Shown: in pieces, positions 1 through 9,600 of the stretch
Position numbering within the stretch: position 1 is the first letter of the stretch
Layout of the letters: each line of letters begins with the position of its first letter
Origin: Flavobacterium hercynium
GTDB lineage: Bacteria > Bacteroidota > Bacteroidia > Flavobacteriales > Flavobacteriaceae
Direction of reading: 5' to 3'
Length of the DNA stretch: 64,000 nt
Assembly: GCF_002217285.1 (NCBI RefSeq)
Contig: NZ_MUGW01000030.1
Location: 1-64,000, forward strand
Made by a program: the position numbers and the translations under genes
Notes under the pieces: model-generated
Database searches by the model: none
Told to the model about the DNA's origin: nothing
Seen by the model: the letters and a program-made list of their open reading frames with translations, nothing else

Positions 1-117
1 CAGGTTTTTGTATTGATCCCGAATCAGTATCATCTGCGTTTCATAACAAAACAAAGTAACCATAATCCTGGCGTCGCAAATTTTTTGAAAAAATTACACG
101 CACAAAAAAAGCCTTGA
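1..117 (+). CDS. possible 3' end of an unidentified protein, cut by the window edge
   Basis: Frame 1 is open from the first base to a TGA at 115-117 and reads as 38 residues ending in ...FLKKLHAQKKP. The end is basic and plausible for a cytosolic protein, and the stop falls just before the hairpin at 106-135. I recognise no family. The stretch is short and could be a chance reading frame. The opposite strand shows no convincing gene here. Confidence 0.25.
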   Translation, partial: QVFVLIPNQYHLRFITKQSNHNPGVANFLKKLHAQKKP

Positions 118-135
118 ATTTCTTCAAGGCTTTAA
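106..135 (-). terminator. intrinsic terminator after tRNA-His
   Basis: Read on the minus strand, AAAGCCTTGAA and TTCAAGGCTTT form a stem with a short loop, followed by a run of T. It lies immediately downstream of the tRNA. It may also end any plus-strand gene entering from the left. Confidence 0.75.
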
Positions 136-142
136 ATTTCTG

Positions 143-217
143 GGTGGCTGACCGGGTTCGAACCGGCGACCCGCGGCACCACAAACCGCTACTCTAACCA
201 GCTGAGCTACAACCACC
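143..217 (-). tRNA. tRNA-His (anticodon GTG)
   Basis: The minus strand folds into a full cloverleaf. The acceptor is GTGGTTG/CAGCCAC, the D arm contains GCTCAGCTGGTTAGAGT, the anticodon stem is GCGGT/GCCGC around the loop TTGTGGT, and the T arm carries GGTTCGAACC. The extra 5' G opposite C73, the hallmark of tRNA-His, is encoded at 217. The 3' CCA is not fully encoded, so the CCA-adding enzyme must finish it. A terminator follows. Confidence 0.96.
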
Positions 218-282
218 ATTTTTGCTTAGCGGTTGCAAAGATATAACAAAGGTTTACTTTTACAAAGAAAAAAATGAAAAAT

Positions 283-999
283 TTACAATAAATTTTCTAA
301 ACTACTGACAGCCAAACACCTTTCAACAGTAAAACCTTCGGCAAAATCGACACCAACTAATCTTCCCAGGTCCTGAGCACGATAATTTAGACTTTCGAAG
401 AAGTTTTTACTCGTTATTGGCGTAGCAGGTTCATTAGAATTTGGATCATAAAATTGTGTTTTATACGCTAAAATCGCTTTTACTTTCTGTTCTTCAAAAC
501 CCGTAATATCCACAACGAAGTCTGGTTTAAGATTTTTCCATTGAATATAGTGATATACTACCTTTGGTCTCCAGGCTTCTTGCTTCTCTCCATCAATCTC
601 CGTTTCAATTTTCATTAATCCCGAAAGGAAACAGGCATCAGAAACTAACTTACTTCCTTTTCCGTGATCGATATGGCGATCATCAACAGCATTACATAAA
701 ACTATTTCCGGTTTATATTTTCGAATCATCTTAATTACTTCTAACTGGTGTTTTTCATCATTGATAAAAAAACCATCACGAAAAGCTAAATTTTCGCGTA
801 CTGCAACGCCTAAAATCGCTGCAGCAGCTTTAGCCTCCTCATCTCGAGTTTCAGCCGTACCACGCGTTCCTAATTCACCGCGAGTTAAATCTACAATTCC
901 AACTTTCTTACCAAGAGACACCTCTTTTAAAATTGTTCCTGCACAACCTAATTCTACATCATCCGGATGTGCGCCAAAAGCTACTATATCTAATTTCAT
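283..999 (-). CDS. bshB1: bacillithiol biosynthesis deacetylase BshB1
   Basis: This is a PIG-L/LmbE-family zinc deacetylase of 238 residues. Family knowledge: BshB1 removes acetyl from GlcNAc-malate to give GlcN-malate, the second step of bacillithiol synthesis in the cytoplasm. The N-terminal AHPDD motif (about residues 10-14) supplies zinc ligands, and DDRHIDH (about 105-111) supplies another zinc/catalytic histidine. The length is normal for BshB1. The ATG start is preceded by an A/T-rich leader with a poly-T/A tract. Upstream, at 1035-1080, lies an inverted repeat that separates it from the isochorismate synthase gene, so co-transcription is possible but not shown. Bacillithiol is the main low-molecular-weight thiol expected in this group. 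The assignment is confident. Confidence 0.93.
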   Translation of the reverse strand: MKLDIVAFGAHPDDVELGCAGTILKEVSLGKKVGIVDLTRGELGTRGTAETRDEEAKAAAAILGVAVRENLAFRDGFFINDEKHQLEVIKMIRKYKPEIVLCNAVDDRHIDHGKGSKLVSDACFLSGLMKIETEIDGEKQEAWRPKVVYHYIQWKNLKPDFVVDITGFEEQKVKAILAYKTQFYDPNSNEPATPITSKNFFESLNYRAQDLGRLVGVDFAEGFTVERCLAVSSLENLL

Positions 1000-1034
1000 T
1001 TTTTTTGTTTTTTGTTTTTTTTGTTTCAGGTTGA

Positions 1035-1080
1035 AAGTTTCAGGTTTCAGGTTGTCTACAAAACTTGAAACCTGAAACTT
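1035..1080. repeat. intergenic inverted repeat of the TTTCAGGTTTCA type
   Basis: A perfect 15-base inverted repeat, AAGTTTCAGGTTTCA at 1035-1049 and its complement at 1066-1080, encloses a 16-base loop. Partial copies of the same unit flank it on the left (1023-1034). It sits between the isochorismate synthase and bshB1 genes. It may act as an attenuating hairpin but looks more like a small mobile or REP-like intergenic repeat. Confidence 0.7.
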
Positions 1081-1091
1081 GAAACATTTTT

Positions 1092-2159
1092 TTAAACTCT
1101 TTTCAAAACTCTTTTCATCGTCATGGACTTATTCACGCTTTCCTCCCATTCTTTTTCGGGAATACTTTCTTTGGTGATTCCGCAACCCATATATAAAATG
1201 GCTTTATTCTGCTTTATTTGCATGCTGCGTAAATTTACAAACAAATCAGAACTCACAGCATTAGAAGCAAAACTACTATTGAGTTCGCCTAAAAAACCGG
1301 TATAAAAAGTTCTGTCGTACCCTTCATTTTCCACAATAAACGTTTTTGCTTTTTTCTTAGGCAATCCACAAACTGCAGGAGTTGGATGTAAAGTATCAAT
1401 TACTTCTTCAAGTGTTGATTCTGGATTTAAAACACCCGAAATATCTGTCTTAATATGCCAGATCGATCCCGCTTTTGTATTGTAAGGTTCAGAAACATTT
1501 ACAGATGTTGCTACTTCTCTCAATCTTTTTACGATAAAATCAGTAACATATTGCTGTTCGTCTTTTTCTTTTTGTTCCCACAAAATCTCAGCTTCTAAAT
1601 TTGCTTTTTGAGTTCCAGCCAAAGCCATTGTTTCAAATGCATTTCCATTAGCTTTTAGTAATTGTTCCGGAGTTGCTCCCATCCATAATCCAATTTGGGG
1701 ATGAAAAAAGCAATACACGAATGTGGTTGGATATATTTGCTTCAGATGTTGAAATGTATGTACGAAATCAAAATCAGCTAATTGTACTTCTTCCCTACGC
1801 GATAAAACTACTTTTTTGAATTCCTCGTTTTTAATGGCTTCAACTCCTTTTTCAACTATTGCTTTGTAATGTTCTCGGGCGGCTTCATCAATACTAAAGT
1901 TTTCTGCTTCAATGTTTTCAAAAGTACTTTCCTCCTGTTCTGCTGTAATAATTTCCGATTCGCTTTCGGGAATTAAAATCAGTTGTTTTTCATCAAAAGA
2001 AGCGAAAACGAATCCCTTTTCTTTATAGTCAGCAATTGTATGCAACATATTATTTTGCTGTAACAATCCAAAAAAGGTTTTAGAATTGGGTTTGGAATAA
2101 AGTACAAATGGTAAATTGTGTTCTTTATGTTTTTTAATTTTAGAAAAAAATGAATTCAT
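1092..2159 (-). CDS. menF: isochorismate synthase (MenF type)
   Basis: This 355-residue chorismate-binding enzyme is related to MenF/EntC. It should convert chorismate to isochorismate, the entry step of menaquinone synthesis. The conserved C-terminal chorismate-binding domain shows GATPEQLL (about 161-168), MALAGT (about 178-183), the HPTPAVCG segment and the YMGCGI segment that replaces the family's usual GAGIV. The N-terminal part is short, as in EntC-like proteins of Bacteroidetes. The start lies 3 bases after the stop of the MenI-like thioesterase gene, so the two form one transcription unit. Menaquinone rather than siderophore use is inferred from that neighbour, since no enterobactin-type genes are visible. 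Confidence 0.88.
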   Translation of the reverse strand: MNSFFSKIKKHKEHNLPFVLYSKPNSKTFFGLLQQNNMLHTIADYKEKGFVFASFDEKQLILIPESESEIITAEQEESTFENIEAENFSIDEAAREHYKAIVEKGVEAIKNEEFKKVVLSRREEVQLADFDFVHTFQHLKQIYPTTFVYCFFHPQIGLWMGATPEQLLKANGNAFETMALAGTQKANLEAEILWEQKEKDEQQYVTDFIVKRLREVATSVNVSEPYNTKAGSIWHIKTDISGVLNPESTLEEVIDTLHPTPAVCGLPKKKAKTFIVENEGYDRTFYTGFLGELNSSFASNAVSSDLFVNLRSMQIKQNKAILYMGCGITKESIPEKEWEESVNKSMTMKRVLKRV

Positions 2160-2162
2160 GTC

Positions 2163-2591
2163 CTACTTTGCTTTTTTATCTAAAATCATATTGGTCAGTT
2201 TGCAAAGCGAAATCAGATTTCCGGCTTCGTCTGTAATTTTAATTTCCCAAAGGTGCAAGCTTCTTCCCTTGTGAATAATTCTCGCAGTTGCAAAAACCCA
2301 GCCTTCACGAATACTTTTTAAGTGATTGGCAGAAATTTCAATACCGCGAACTTCTTGTTCTTCCATATTAATAAAAAAGAACGAAGCAGCACTTCCTACG
2401 CTTTCCGCTAATGCTACTGAAGCACCTCCGTGCAAAAGTCCCATTGGTTGGTGAACGCTTGGATTCACAGGCATTTTGGCTGTTAAAAAATCTTCTCCTG
2501 CATCAATATATTCAATTTTTAGCGTTTCCATCAAAGTGTTTTTAGAAAACTGATTGCAACGCTCTAATATTTGCTCTTTTGTATATTTCAT
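2163..2591 (-). CDS. menI: hotdog thioesterase, probable DHNA-CoA hydrolase (MenI/YdiI-like)
   Basis: This is a single hotdog-fold domain of 142 residues in the PaaI/YdiI class. The motif HQPMGLLHGGASVALAES (about 47-64) matches the active-site region of E. coli YdiI (MenI), where the helix glutamate is catalytic. The C-terminal half holds the paired strand region GIEISANHLKSIREGWV. Known MenI hydrolyses 1,4-dihydroxy-2-naphthoyl-CoA in menaquinone synthesis. Translational proximity to the isochorismate synthase gene (3-base gap, same strand) supports that role. A broader phenylacetyl- or acyl-CoA thioesterase cannot be excluded from sequence alone. Confidence 0.8.
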   Translation of the reverse strand: MKYTKEQILERCNQFSKNTLMETLKIEYIDAGEDFLTAKMPVNPSVHQPMGLLHGGASVALAESVGSAASFFFINMEEQEVRGIEISANHLKSIREGWVFATARIIHKGRSLHLWEIKITDEAGNLISLCKLTNMILDKKAK

Positions 2592-2765
2592 TTAAATAAG
2601 GCTTTAAAATCGTAAAATTAAAGAAAAGATGAGATACAAATTAGAAAATACAATTCTATTATTAAAATTCATCTCCCCGCATATAAGATTTTTGTTATTT
2701 TTACAAAAGCAATAGCGCTTCTTTGATAGATCGACAAATGATCTACAGCATAAAAAATATTTCAA

Positions 2766-4283
2766 ATGCGTCATTATTTTGTACTCTTTACGATCGGTTT
2801 ACTTTTAGCTGTCAGTTCCTGCCGAACTGATTTTGATACTGTTGCCAGTTCCGGAAATTTAAAGTTTTCAAAAGACACCGTTTACTTGGACACTGTTTTT
2901 AAAAATATTGGTTCAAGTACCTACAAACTTATGGTGTATAATATTGGTAAAAAAGACATTACAATACCAAGTATACAATTCAAAAAAGGATTGACCTCTA
3001 AATATCGCATGACTGTTGATGGAATGAATGGCAACAGCGGAAAGATTTTTAATGATGTTACGCTTTTAGCTAAAGACAGTTTATACATTTTTATAGAAAC
3101 TACAGCAGATATTGTAGACGCTGATCCAACTACTTTTTTGTATACTGATGAAATTTCATTTGACAGCGGAGCAAATCTTCAGGAAGTTACCTTAGTTACT
3201 TTAATTCAGGATGCTGTGTTTTTATATCCAAAACAAAATCCGGACGGAACAAAAGAGACCATTACCATTGACGGTAAAAATTTTGAAGGTTTTCATCTGG
3301 AAGAAAATGATGCGGTAAATGGAAATGAATTACTATTCACCAATCAAAAACCGTATGTTATTTATGGATATGCCGCTGTTCCGGAAGGCAAAACAGTAAC
3401 TTTTGAGGCCGGTGCACGTGTATTCTTTCATGACAATTCAGGGCTTGTCGTAGAAAAAAATGCTTCACTGCATATTAACGGAACCACATCAACTACCGAT
3501 AAATTAGAAAATGAAGTTATTTTTGAGGGAGATCGCTTAGAAGATACCTACTCTTTTATTCCCGGACAATGGAACTCCGTTATTCTGGCAGAAGGAAGTA
3601 CCAATCATAAAATTACTAACCTGACGCTGAAAAATGCTGTTATTGGTTTAGACATTAAAAATCAGGATGCTTCGACTGTTGAAATAAAAAACACCCAAAT
3701 TTACAATTGTGTTCAGTACGGAATACGTGCTCAAAATTCAATTATCAAAGGTGAAAACATCGTTATAAACTATACCGGATTAGCCAGTTTATCCTGTGTT
3801 TATGGTGGAAATTATAATTTTACACACTGTACTTTTAATAATAATTGGAGCAGCAGTTCCCATCTTGCTGTTAATTTGAGTAATAGTCTGGCGGGTGCAA
3901 CTCCGGAAACGAAAGACCTGTCGCAGGCGACTTTTAACAACTGCATTATTTTTGGCACAAACACCAACGAATTAAATTTAAGCAAAAATGCTAATGCAGG
4001 TTTTGTTTATCAATTCAATAATTGCTTAATAAAATCCGGAGCTTCCAGTACCGATCCAAATTATCAGTTTAAAACCGATCCTGTACATTACAATGCTATC
4101 ATTGTAAATGAAAACCCTAGTTTTAGCAATGTAAACGAGAATAAATTCAATATTGAGCCTACTTCTGTTGCTGCTGCAAAAGGAAATGACGCTTATTTGA
4201 TTCCGTTAGACATTCTTGGAAAGACCAGAACATTACCTCCCGACTTAGGAGCTTATCAAAGTGAAGTTTTTAAAAAGAAGTAA
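2766..4283 (+). CDS. lipoprotein with right-handed beta-helix domain
   Basis: This is a 505-residue envelope protein. The N-terminus has a lipoprotein signal with the lipobox AVSSC at residues 15-19. The first 140 residues look like an Ig-like all-beta region (KDTVYLDTVFKNIGSSTYKL is typical of Bacteroidetes proteins). From about 190 to 460, repeated short strands rich in N, T and I fit a right-handed parallel beta-helix, and the C-terminal PDLGAYQS ending is common in such proteins. The function is unknown; binding or cleavage of polysaccharide is a guess from the fold. It lies divergently from the menI gene and 150 bases before the secreted endonuclease. Confidence 0.7.
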   Translation: MRHYFVLFTIGLLLAVSSCRTDFDTVASSGNLKFSKDTVYLDTVFKNIGSSTYKLMVYNIGKKDITIPSIQFKKGLTSKYRMTVDGMNGNSGKIFNDVTLLAKDSLYIFIETTADIVDADPTTFLYTDEISFDSGANLQEVTLVTLIQDAVFLYPKQNPDGTKETITIDGKNFEGFHLEENDAVNGNELLFTNQKPYVIYGYAAVPEGKTVTFEAGARVFFHDNSGLVVEKNASLHINGTTSTTDKLENEVIFEGDRLEDTYSFIPGQWNSVILAEGSTNHKITNLTLKNAVIGLDIKNQDASTVEIKNTQIYNCVQYGIRAQNSIIKGENIVINYTGLASLSCVYGGNYNFTHCTFNNNWSSSSHLAVNLSNSLAGATPETKDLSQATFNNCIIFGTNTNELNLSKNANAGFVYQFNNCLIKSGASSTDPNYQFKTDPVHYNAIIVNENPSFSNVNENKFNIEPTSVAAAKGNDAYLIPLDILGKTRTLPPDLGAYQSEVFKKK

Positions 4284-4338
4284 GAAAATGTGTTTAAAAA
4301 ATTAATCAACACTTAACACAACATATTTACAAAAGTAG

Positions 4339-4346
4339 TATTTTTG
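4339..4346 (+). promoter_or_regulatory. -7 box of the secreted endonuclease gene
   Basis: TATTTTTG matches the Bacteroidetes -7 consensus TAnnTTTG exactly. No clear -33 element is seen at the usual distance. It would give a leader of roughly 80 bases. Confidence 0.4.
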
Positions 4347-4434
4347 AGACAATTAATAAATTAAAAAACTCATAGTCAATATGATAAAACCTTAATTTAT
4401 TTAAATTTTGAACGAAAACTTAATCTGCTTTTTT

Positions 4435-6291
4435 ATGAAAAAAACTTACTCTTTACTGTTGCTAATCTTTGTTTCTATTGGCTTTGCGCAAATACCTTCC
4501 GGGTATTACAATACCGCAACAGGAACAGGATACACTTTAAAAACACAATTGTACAATATCATCAAAGGGCACACCAATACCGGCTATGCGGGTTTATACA
4601 CCACGTATTTAACTTCTGATGTTGATAATTTTTATGAAAATGACGGTACTATTTTAGACATGTATTCTGAAAATCCATCAGGAACAGATCCGTACAATTA
4701 TACTACAGGAAGCACGCAAAGATGTGGCAGTTATTCTTCTGAAGGCGATTGTTACAATAGAGAGCATATCATTCCACAATCTGTTTTTAACGAACAATCT
4801 CCAATGGTGGCCGATGCACATTTTATCACACCAACAGATGGAAAAGTAAACGGAATGCGCTCTAACTATCCGCATGGTCTTGTCAACTCACCAACGTACA
4901 CTTCTCAAAACGGAAGCAAAGTAGGTCCAAATACAACTTCAGGATATTCAGGAACGGTTTTCGAACCTATAAATGAATTTAAAGGCGACATTGCGAGAAT
5001 GTATTTTTATTTTGCAACCCGTTACGAAAATACAATCGCGGGATATTCTTACCCTATGTTTGATGGTTCGAGTAATAAAGCTTTTACCACTACCTTTTTA
5101 AATATTCTATTGGCTTGGCACGCACAAGATCCGGTAAGTGCACGTGAAATTACGAGAAACAATGCCATTTACGCACGTCAGAATAATCGAAACCCTTTTA
5201 TTGATCATCCGGAATATGTAAATCAAATCTGGAATACTTCTGCAGACAGCCAAGCGCCAACTACTCCTTCAAGCGTAACTTTATCTTCAAAAACTGGAAC
5301 TTCAATTACAATTAGCTGGACTGCTTCTTCAGATAATGTTGGTGTAACGGGTTATAATGTTTATGCAAATGGAGTTTTGAAAAATACGGTAACAACATTA
5401 AATACAACCATTACAGGTTTAACAAATTCGACTAGTTATTCGATTAATGTAAGTGCCAGAGATGCTGCCGGAAACACATCGGCATTAAGTAACACTATTA
5501 GTGTCACTACAGACAGCACTGGCGGCGGTGGCGGAACGGCAACAGAATTACTATTTTCTGAATATATTGAAGGTTCAGGAAATAATAAAGCTTTAGAAAT
5601 AGCCAATAATACCGGAAATTCTGTTGCTTTAGCAGCTTACACCATCAAAAAACAAACCAACGGTTCCGGAGCATGGAGTACCGGATTGCCTTTAACCGGA
5701 AGTTTAGCCAACGGTGCTAAATATGTAATTGTAAATAATTCAATTGCTTCTACTTGTTTTGTAAAAAGCTCCGCTAACATTTCAACAACTGCAACAGAAC
5801 TTACTTTTAACGGAAATGATGCGGTAGGTTTATTCAAAAATGGTGTTCTTATTGACATCATTGGAACTTTCAATGGCGGAACTGCAAATTTTGCAATTGA
5901 TGTTACTTTAAGACGAAAATCGACTGTAACCTCACCTTCGACAACTTTTAATTTAAGTTCTCAATGGGATACTTACACAACAGATACCTGCTCTAACTTA
6001 GGTGCTAAAACTACACAAACGTTATCTGTGGAAACGGAAGAAAAAACAGTTCCTAAATTAAAAGAACTTCTTTTATATCCAAATCCAACTAACGGAAATT
6101 TCAACATTTACTTTAATAACATTAGTTCACCTTACTCGATCGAAATAATTTCAATATTAGGTCAGAATGTATTTGAGAAATCAAATATTACTGATTCATT
6201 ATCGACGATAAATAATTTAGCCAAAGGCACATACATTATTCGTATTCATCAAGATTCTGAAACTTTTAACAAAAAGATCATAATCAACTAA
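4435..6291 (+). CDS. secreted endonuclease I with FN3, lamin-tail and T9SS sorting domains
   Basis: I start at the ATG at 4435 because it opens a clean signal peptide (MKKTYSLLLLIFVSIGFAQ); the TTG at 4408 would add a tail in front of it. The mature protein has four parts. First is an endonuclease I domain (about 20-265) with the His-Me finger segment NREHIIPQS and a downstream DAHF...NGMRSNYPHG. Next is one fibronectin type III domain (about 270-360). Then comes a lamin-tail (LTD) domain (about 368-530) beginning ELLFSEYIEGSGNNKALEI. Last is a type IX secretion C-terminal domain (about 545-618) with YPNPTNGNF and KGTYIIRI. Family knowledge: such enzymes degrade extracellular DNA or RNA. The product should be exported by Sec and then T9SS. 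A strong terminator follows at 6314. Confidence 0.9.
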   Translation: MKKTYSLLLLIFVSIGFAQIPSGYYNTATGTGYTLKTQLYNIIKGHTNTGYAGLYTTYLTSDVDNFYENDGTILDMYSENPSGTDPYNYTTGSTQRCGSYSSEGDCYNREHIIPQSVFNEQSPMVADAHFITPTDGKVNGMRSNYPHGLVNSPTYTSQNGSKVGPNTTSGYSGTVFEPINEFKGDIARMYFYFATRYENTIAGYSYPMFDGSSNKAFTTTFLNILLAWHAQDPVSAREITRNNAIYARQNNRNPFIDHPEYVNQIWNTSADSQAPTTPSSVTLSSKTGTSITISWTASSDNVGVTGYNVYANGVLKNTVTTLNTTITGLTNSTSYSINVSARDAAGNTSALSNTISVTTDSTGGGGGTATELLFSEYIEGSGNNKALEIANNTGNSVALAAYTIKKQTNGSGAWSTGLPLTGSLANGAKYVIVNNSIASTCFVKSSANISTTATELTFNGNDAVGLFKNGVLIDIIGTFNGGTANFAIDVTLRRKSTVTSPSTTFNLSSQWDTYTTDTCSNLGAKTTQTLSVETEEKTVPKLKELLLYPNPTNGNFNIYFNNISSPYSIEIISILGQNVFEKSNITDSLSTINNLAKGTYIIRIHQDSETFNKKIIIN

Positions 6292-6313
6292 TTAAATGAG
6301 TACTTACTAAAGT

Positions 6314-6341
6314 AAAAGCGGCAATATTGCCGCTTTTTTTT
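6314..6341 (+). terminator. intrinsic terminator after the endonuclease gene
   Basis: AAAAGCGGCAATATTGCCGCTTTT is a nearly perfect palindrome directly followed by T residues, 22 bases past the stop codon. Confidence 0.9.
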
Positions 6342-6371
6342 GTTCTAAATATTCTAGCTTTTTTTCTACCA

Positions 6372-6545
6372 TATAAGTGATATAAGTTCATTTTAGAAGG
6401 ATGAATAATACAAATCATTTTTTTAATTACGCAAAGTCGCAAAGACGCAAAGATTGACTTTTAAGCTTTGTAAATAATACTTTGCGACTTCGCGACTTTG
6501 CGCGCAAAATTCACACAGTCCCTAAATGAACTTATATCACTTATA
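6372..6545. repeat. MITE-like palindromic element with 22-base terminal inverted repeats
   Basis: The ends are a perfect 22-base inverted repeat: 6372-6393, starting TATAAGTGATATAAGTTCAT, and its complement at 6524-6545. Inside are imperfect inverted copies of the unit GCAAAGTCGCAAAG (left arm 6431-6452, right arm 6479-6503). No protein is encoded. This compact structure, about 174 bases, resembles a non-autonomous mobile element or a large REP-like hairpin. The same inner unit recurs at 34822-34842 and 40439-40585 in this window. It fills most of the gap before purL. Confidence 0.75.
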
Positions 6546-6594
6546 GTATTAAAAAAAGCATCGATATTTTTTTTCAAAAGAGTTTGTTTTCAAA

Positions 6595-6626
6595 TTTGCG
6601 CTTGCTATTTATTTACACTAAATTTG
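6595..6626 (+). promoter_or_regulatory. promoter of purL
   Basis: TTTG at 6595-6598 and TAAATTTG at 6619-6626, 20 bases apart, match both halves of the Bacteroidetes sigma-A promoter. Transcription would begin near 6633, downstream of the upstream TTG at 6584, which fixes the ATG at 6656 as the start codon. Confidence 0.75.
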
Positions 6627-6655
6627 CACCTCAATACAACAAACTACACTTTACA

Positions 6656-9600
6656 ATGATCCATTTCTTTGAAAACCAAAGCAAGACTGTTTTTGCAGTA
6701 CAAACGCAAAACGAAATTTCGGCTCAAGACATTTCAAAACTAAATTGGCTTTTTGCCAACTCTAATAAGATCGAAAAATCCGCCTTGACGGATTTTTTTG
6801 TTGGTCCTCGTGCCACTATGATCACACCTTGGAGCACAAATGCTGTAGAAATTACTCAGAATATGGGTATAACAGGCATCATCAGAATTGAAGAATTTCA
6901 TCCTGCAACGGCTGACTTCAATGATTTTGATCCAATGCTTTTTCAAAAATTCAATCAATTAGATCAGGAAATCTATACGATCAACGTACAACCGGAACCT
7001 ATTCTGGAAATCGATGATATCGCAACCTACAATAAAGTAGAAGGTTTGGCTTTAAGCCAGGAAGAAGTAGATTACTTAGATAATCTTGCTGTAAAACTAG
7101 GCAGAAAATTAACTGACTCTGAAATATTTGCCTTCTCGCAAGCAAATTCTGAGCACTGTCGTCATAAGATCTTCAACGGAACTTTTATCATCGACGGTGA
7201 AGAAAAAGAAACTTCATTATTTAAGTTAATCAAAAAAACATCACAGGAAAATCCTAACGATATTGTGTCTGCTTACAAAGATAACGTTGCTTTTGTAAAA
7301 GGACCAAAAGTGCAGCAGTTTGCACCTAAAACAGCTGATAAACCAGATTTTTATGAACTAAAAGAGTTTGACTCTGTTATTTCATTAAAAGCAGAAACAC
7401 ACAATTTCCCAACAACAGTTGAGCCTTTTAATGGAGCTGCAACAGGTTCAGGAGGTGAAATTCGTGATCGTTTAGCAGGTGGTCAGGGTTCATTGCCATT
7501 AGCAGGAACAGCGGTGTACATGACATCATATTCTCGTTTGAATGACGACAGAAAATGGGAAAACGCACTTGAAGAAAGAAAATGGTTGTACCAGACTCCA
7601 ATGGATATTTTAATCAAAGCTTCTAACGGAGCTTCTGATTTTGGAAATAAATTTGGTCAGCCACTAATCACTGGTTCTGTTTTAACTTTTGAACATGGCG
7701 AAAATGACCGCAAAATTGGTTACGATAAAGTAATCATGCAAGCAGGTGGAATTGGTTACGGAAAATTAGATCAGTCTATTAAAAAGAAACCACAAGAAGG
7801 CGACAAAATCGTAATTTTAGGTGGAGAGAATTATAGAATCGGAATGGGTGGTGCTGCAGTTTCTTCTGCAGATACAGGAGCTTTTGGTTCAGGAATCGAA
7901 TTAAATGCTATTCAGCGTTCTAACCCTGAAATGCAAAAACGTGCTGCCAATGCTATTCGTGGTTTGGTAGAAAGCGATTTAAATCCAATTGTTTCTATTC
8001 ACGATCACGGTGCAGGAGGACACTTAAACTGTCTTTCTGAATTAGTAGAAGAAACAGGAGGTTTAATCGATTTAGACAAATTACCTGTTGGTGACCCAAC
8101 ACTTTCTGCAAAAGAAATTATTGGTAATGAATCTCAGGAAAGAATGGGATTGGTTATTGCTCAAAAAGATATTGATACATTACAAAGAATTGCTGACAGA
8201 GAGCGTTCACCAATGTATCAAGTTGGAGATGTAACGGGAGATCACCGTTTTACATTTGAATCAAAATCAAATGGTTCAAAACCGATGGATTATGCTTTAG
8301 AAGATTTCTTCGGAAGTTCTCCAAAAACGGTTATGAACGATAAAACTATCGACAGAAAATATGCTGCTGTTTCTTACTCAGCAAATGATTTCGAAAGTTA
8401 TTTACAAGACGTTTTACGTTTAGAAGCAGTAGCTTCTAAAGACTGGTTAACAAACAAAGTTGACCGTTGCGTTGGTGGAAAAGTTGCCAAACAACAAAAT
8501 GCAGGACCGTTACAATTGCCATTGAACAATGTAGGTGTAATGGCTTTGGATTATTTAGGTAAAGAAGGAATTGCAACTTCTATCGGGCACGCTCCTATTG
8601 CTGCGCTAATTGATCCTGTTGCGGGCAGCCGTAACGCTATTGCGGAATCTTTATCAAACATTATCTGGGCACCAATAAAAGATGGATTAAAAGGAATTTC
8701 ACTTTCTGCAAACTGGATGTGGGCTTGTAAAAACGAAGGAGAAGATGCTCGTTTGTATGCTGCTGTTGAAGGTTGTTCTGAATTTGCAATTGAATTAGGA
8801 ATCAATATTCCAACAGGAAAAGATTCACTTTCGATGAAACAAAAATATCCAAATGATGAAGTAATTGCACCGGGAACGGTTATTATTTCTGCAGGAGGAA
8901 ATTGTACAGATATTAGAAAAGTAGTAGAACCAGTTTTACAAAAAGACGGAGCTTCTATTTATTACATCAATTTATCTCAGGATGATTTCAAATTAGGAGG
9001 TTCTTCTTTTGCACAAATCAGAAACACGATTGGAAATGAAACATCGACTATTAAAGATGCTTCTTTCTTTAAAAATGCTTTCAACACCATTCAGGAATTA
9101 ATTGGTGACAACCAAATTCTTGCCGGACACGATATCGGAAGTGGTGGTTTGATTACAACTTTATTAGAATTGTGTTTTGCTGATGTAAACCTTGGAGCTA
9201 AAATTGATTTTAGTGCTTTAGCTGAAAAAGATCTATTAAAAATTCTTTTTGCTGAAAACATCGGAATTGTTTTCCAGGCTAAAGCGGATGCTGTTGTTGA
9301 AGCAAAATTAAGTGCTAACAACATTGAGTTCTTCAAAATTGGTTCGGTTACAACAAACGAAACATTAGAACTTGGTGAGTGGAATTTAGACATTAAAAAA
9401 TACAGAGATATCTGGTTTGAAACTTCTTATTTATTAGATCAGAAACAAGCTAAAAACGGAACCGCTAAGGCACGTTTTGAAAATTATAAAAATCAGGTTT
9501 TAAACTATACTTTCCCAGCTCATTTTACAGGAAAAAAACCGGTAATCGATGCTTCGAAACCAAGACCAAAAGCAGCTATTATTCGTGAAAAAGGAAGTAA

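Noticed and set aside
4408..4434. Upstream TTG start for the endonuclease
   Set aside because: It would put nine residues before a well-formed signal peptide; the ATG at 4435 is preferred.
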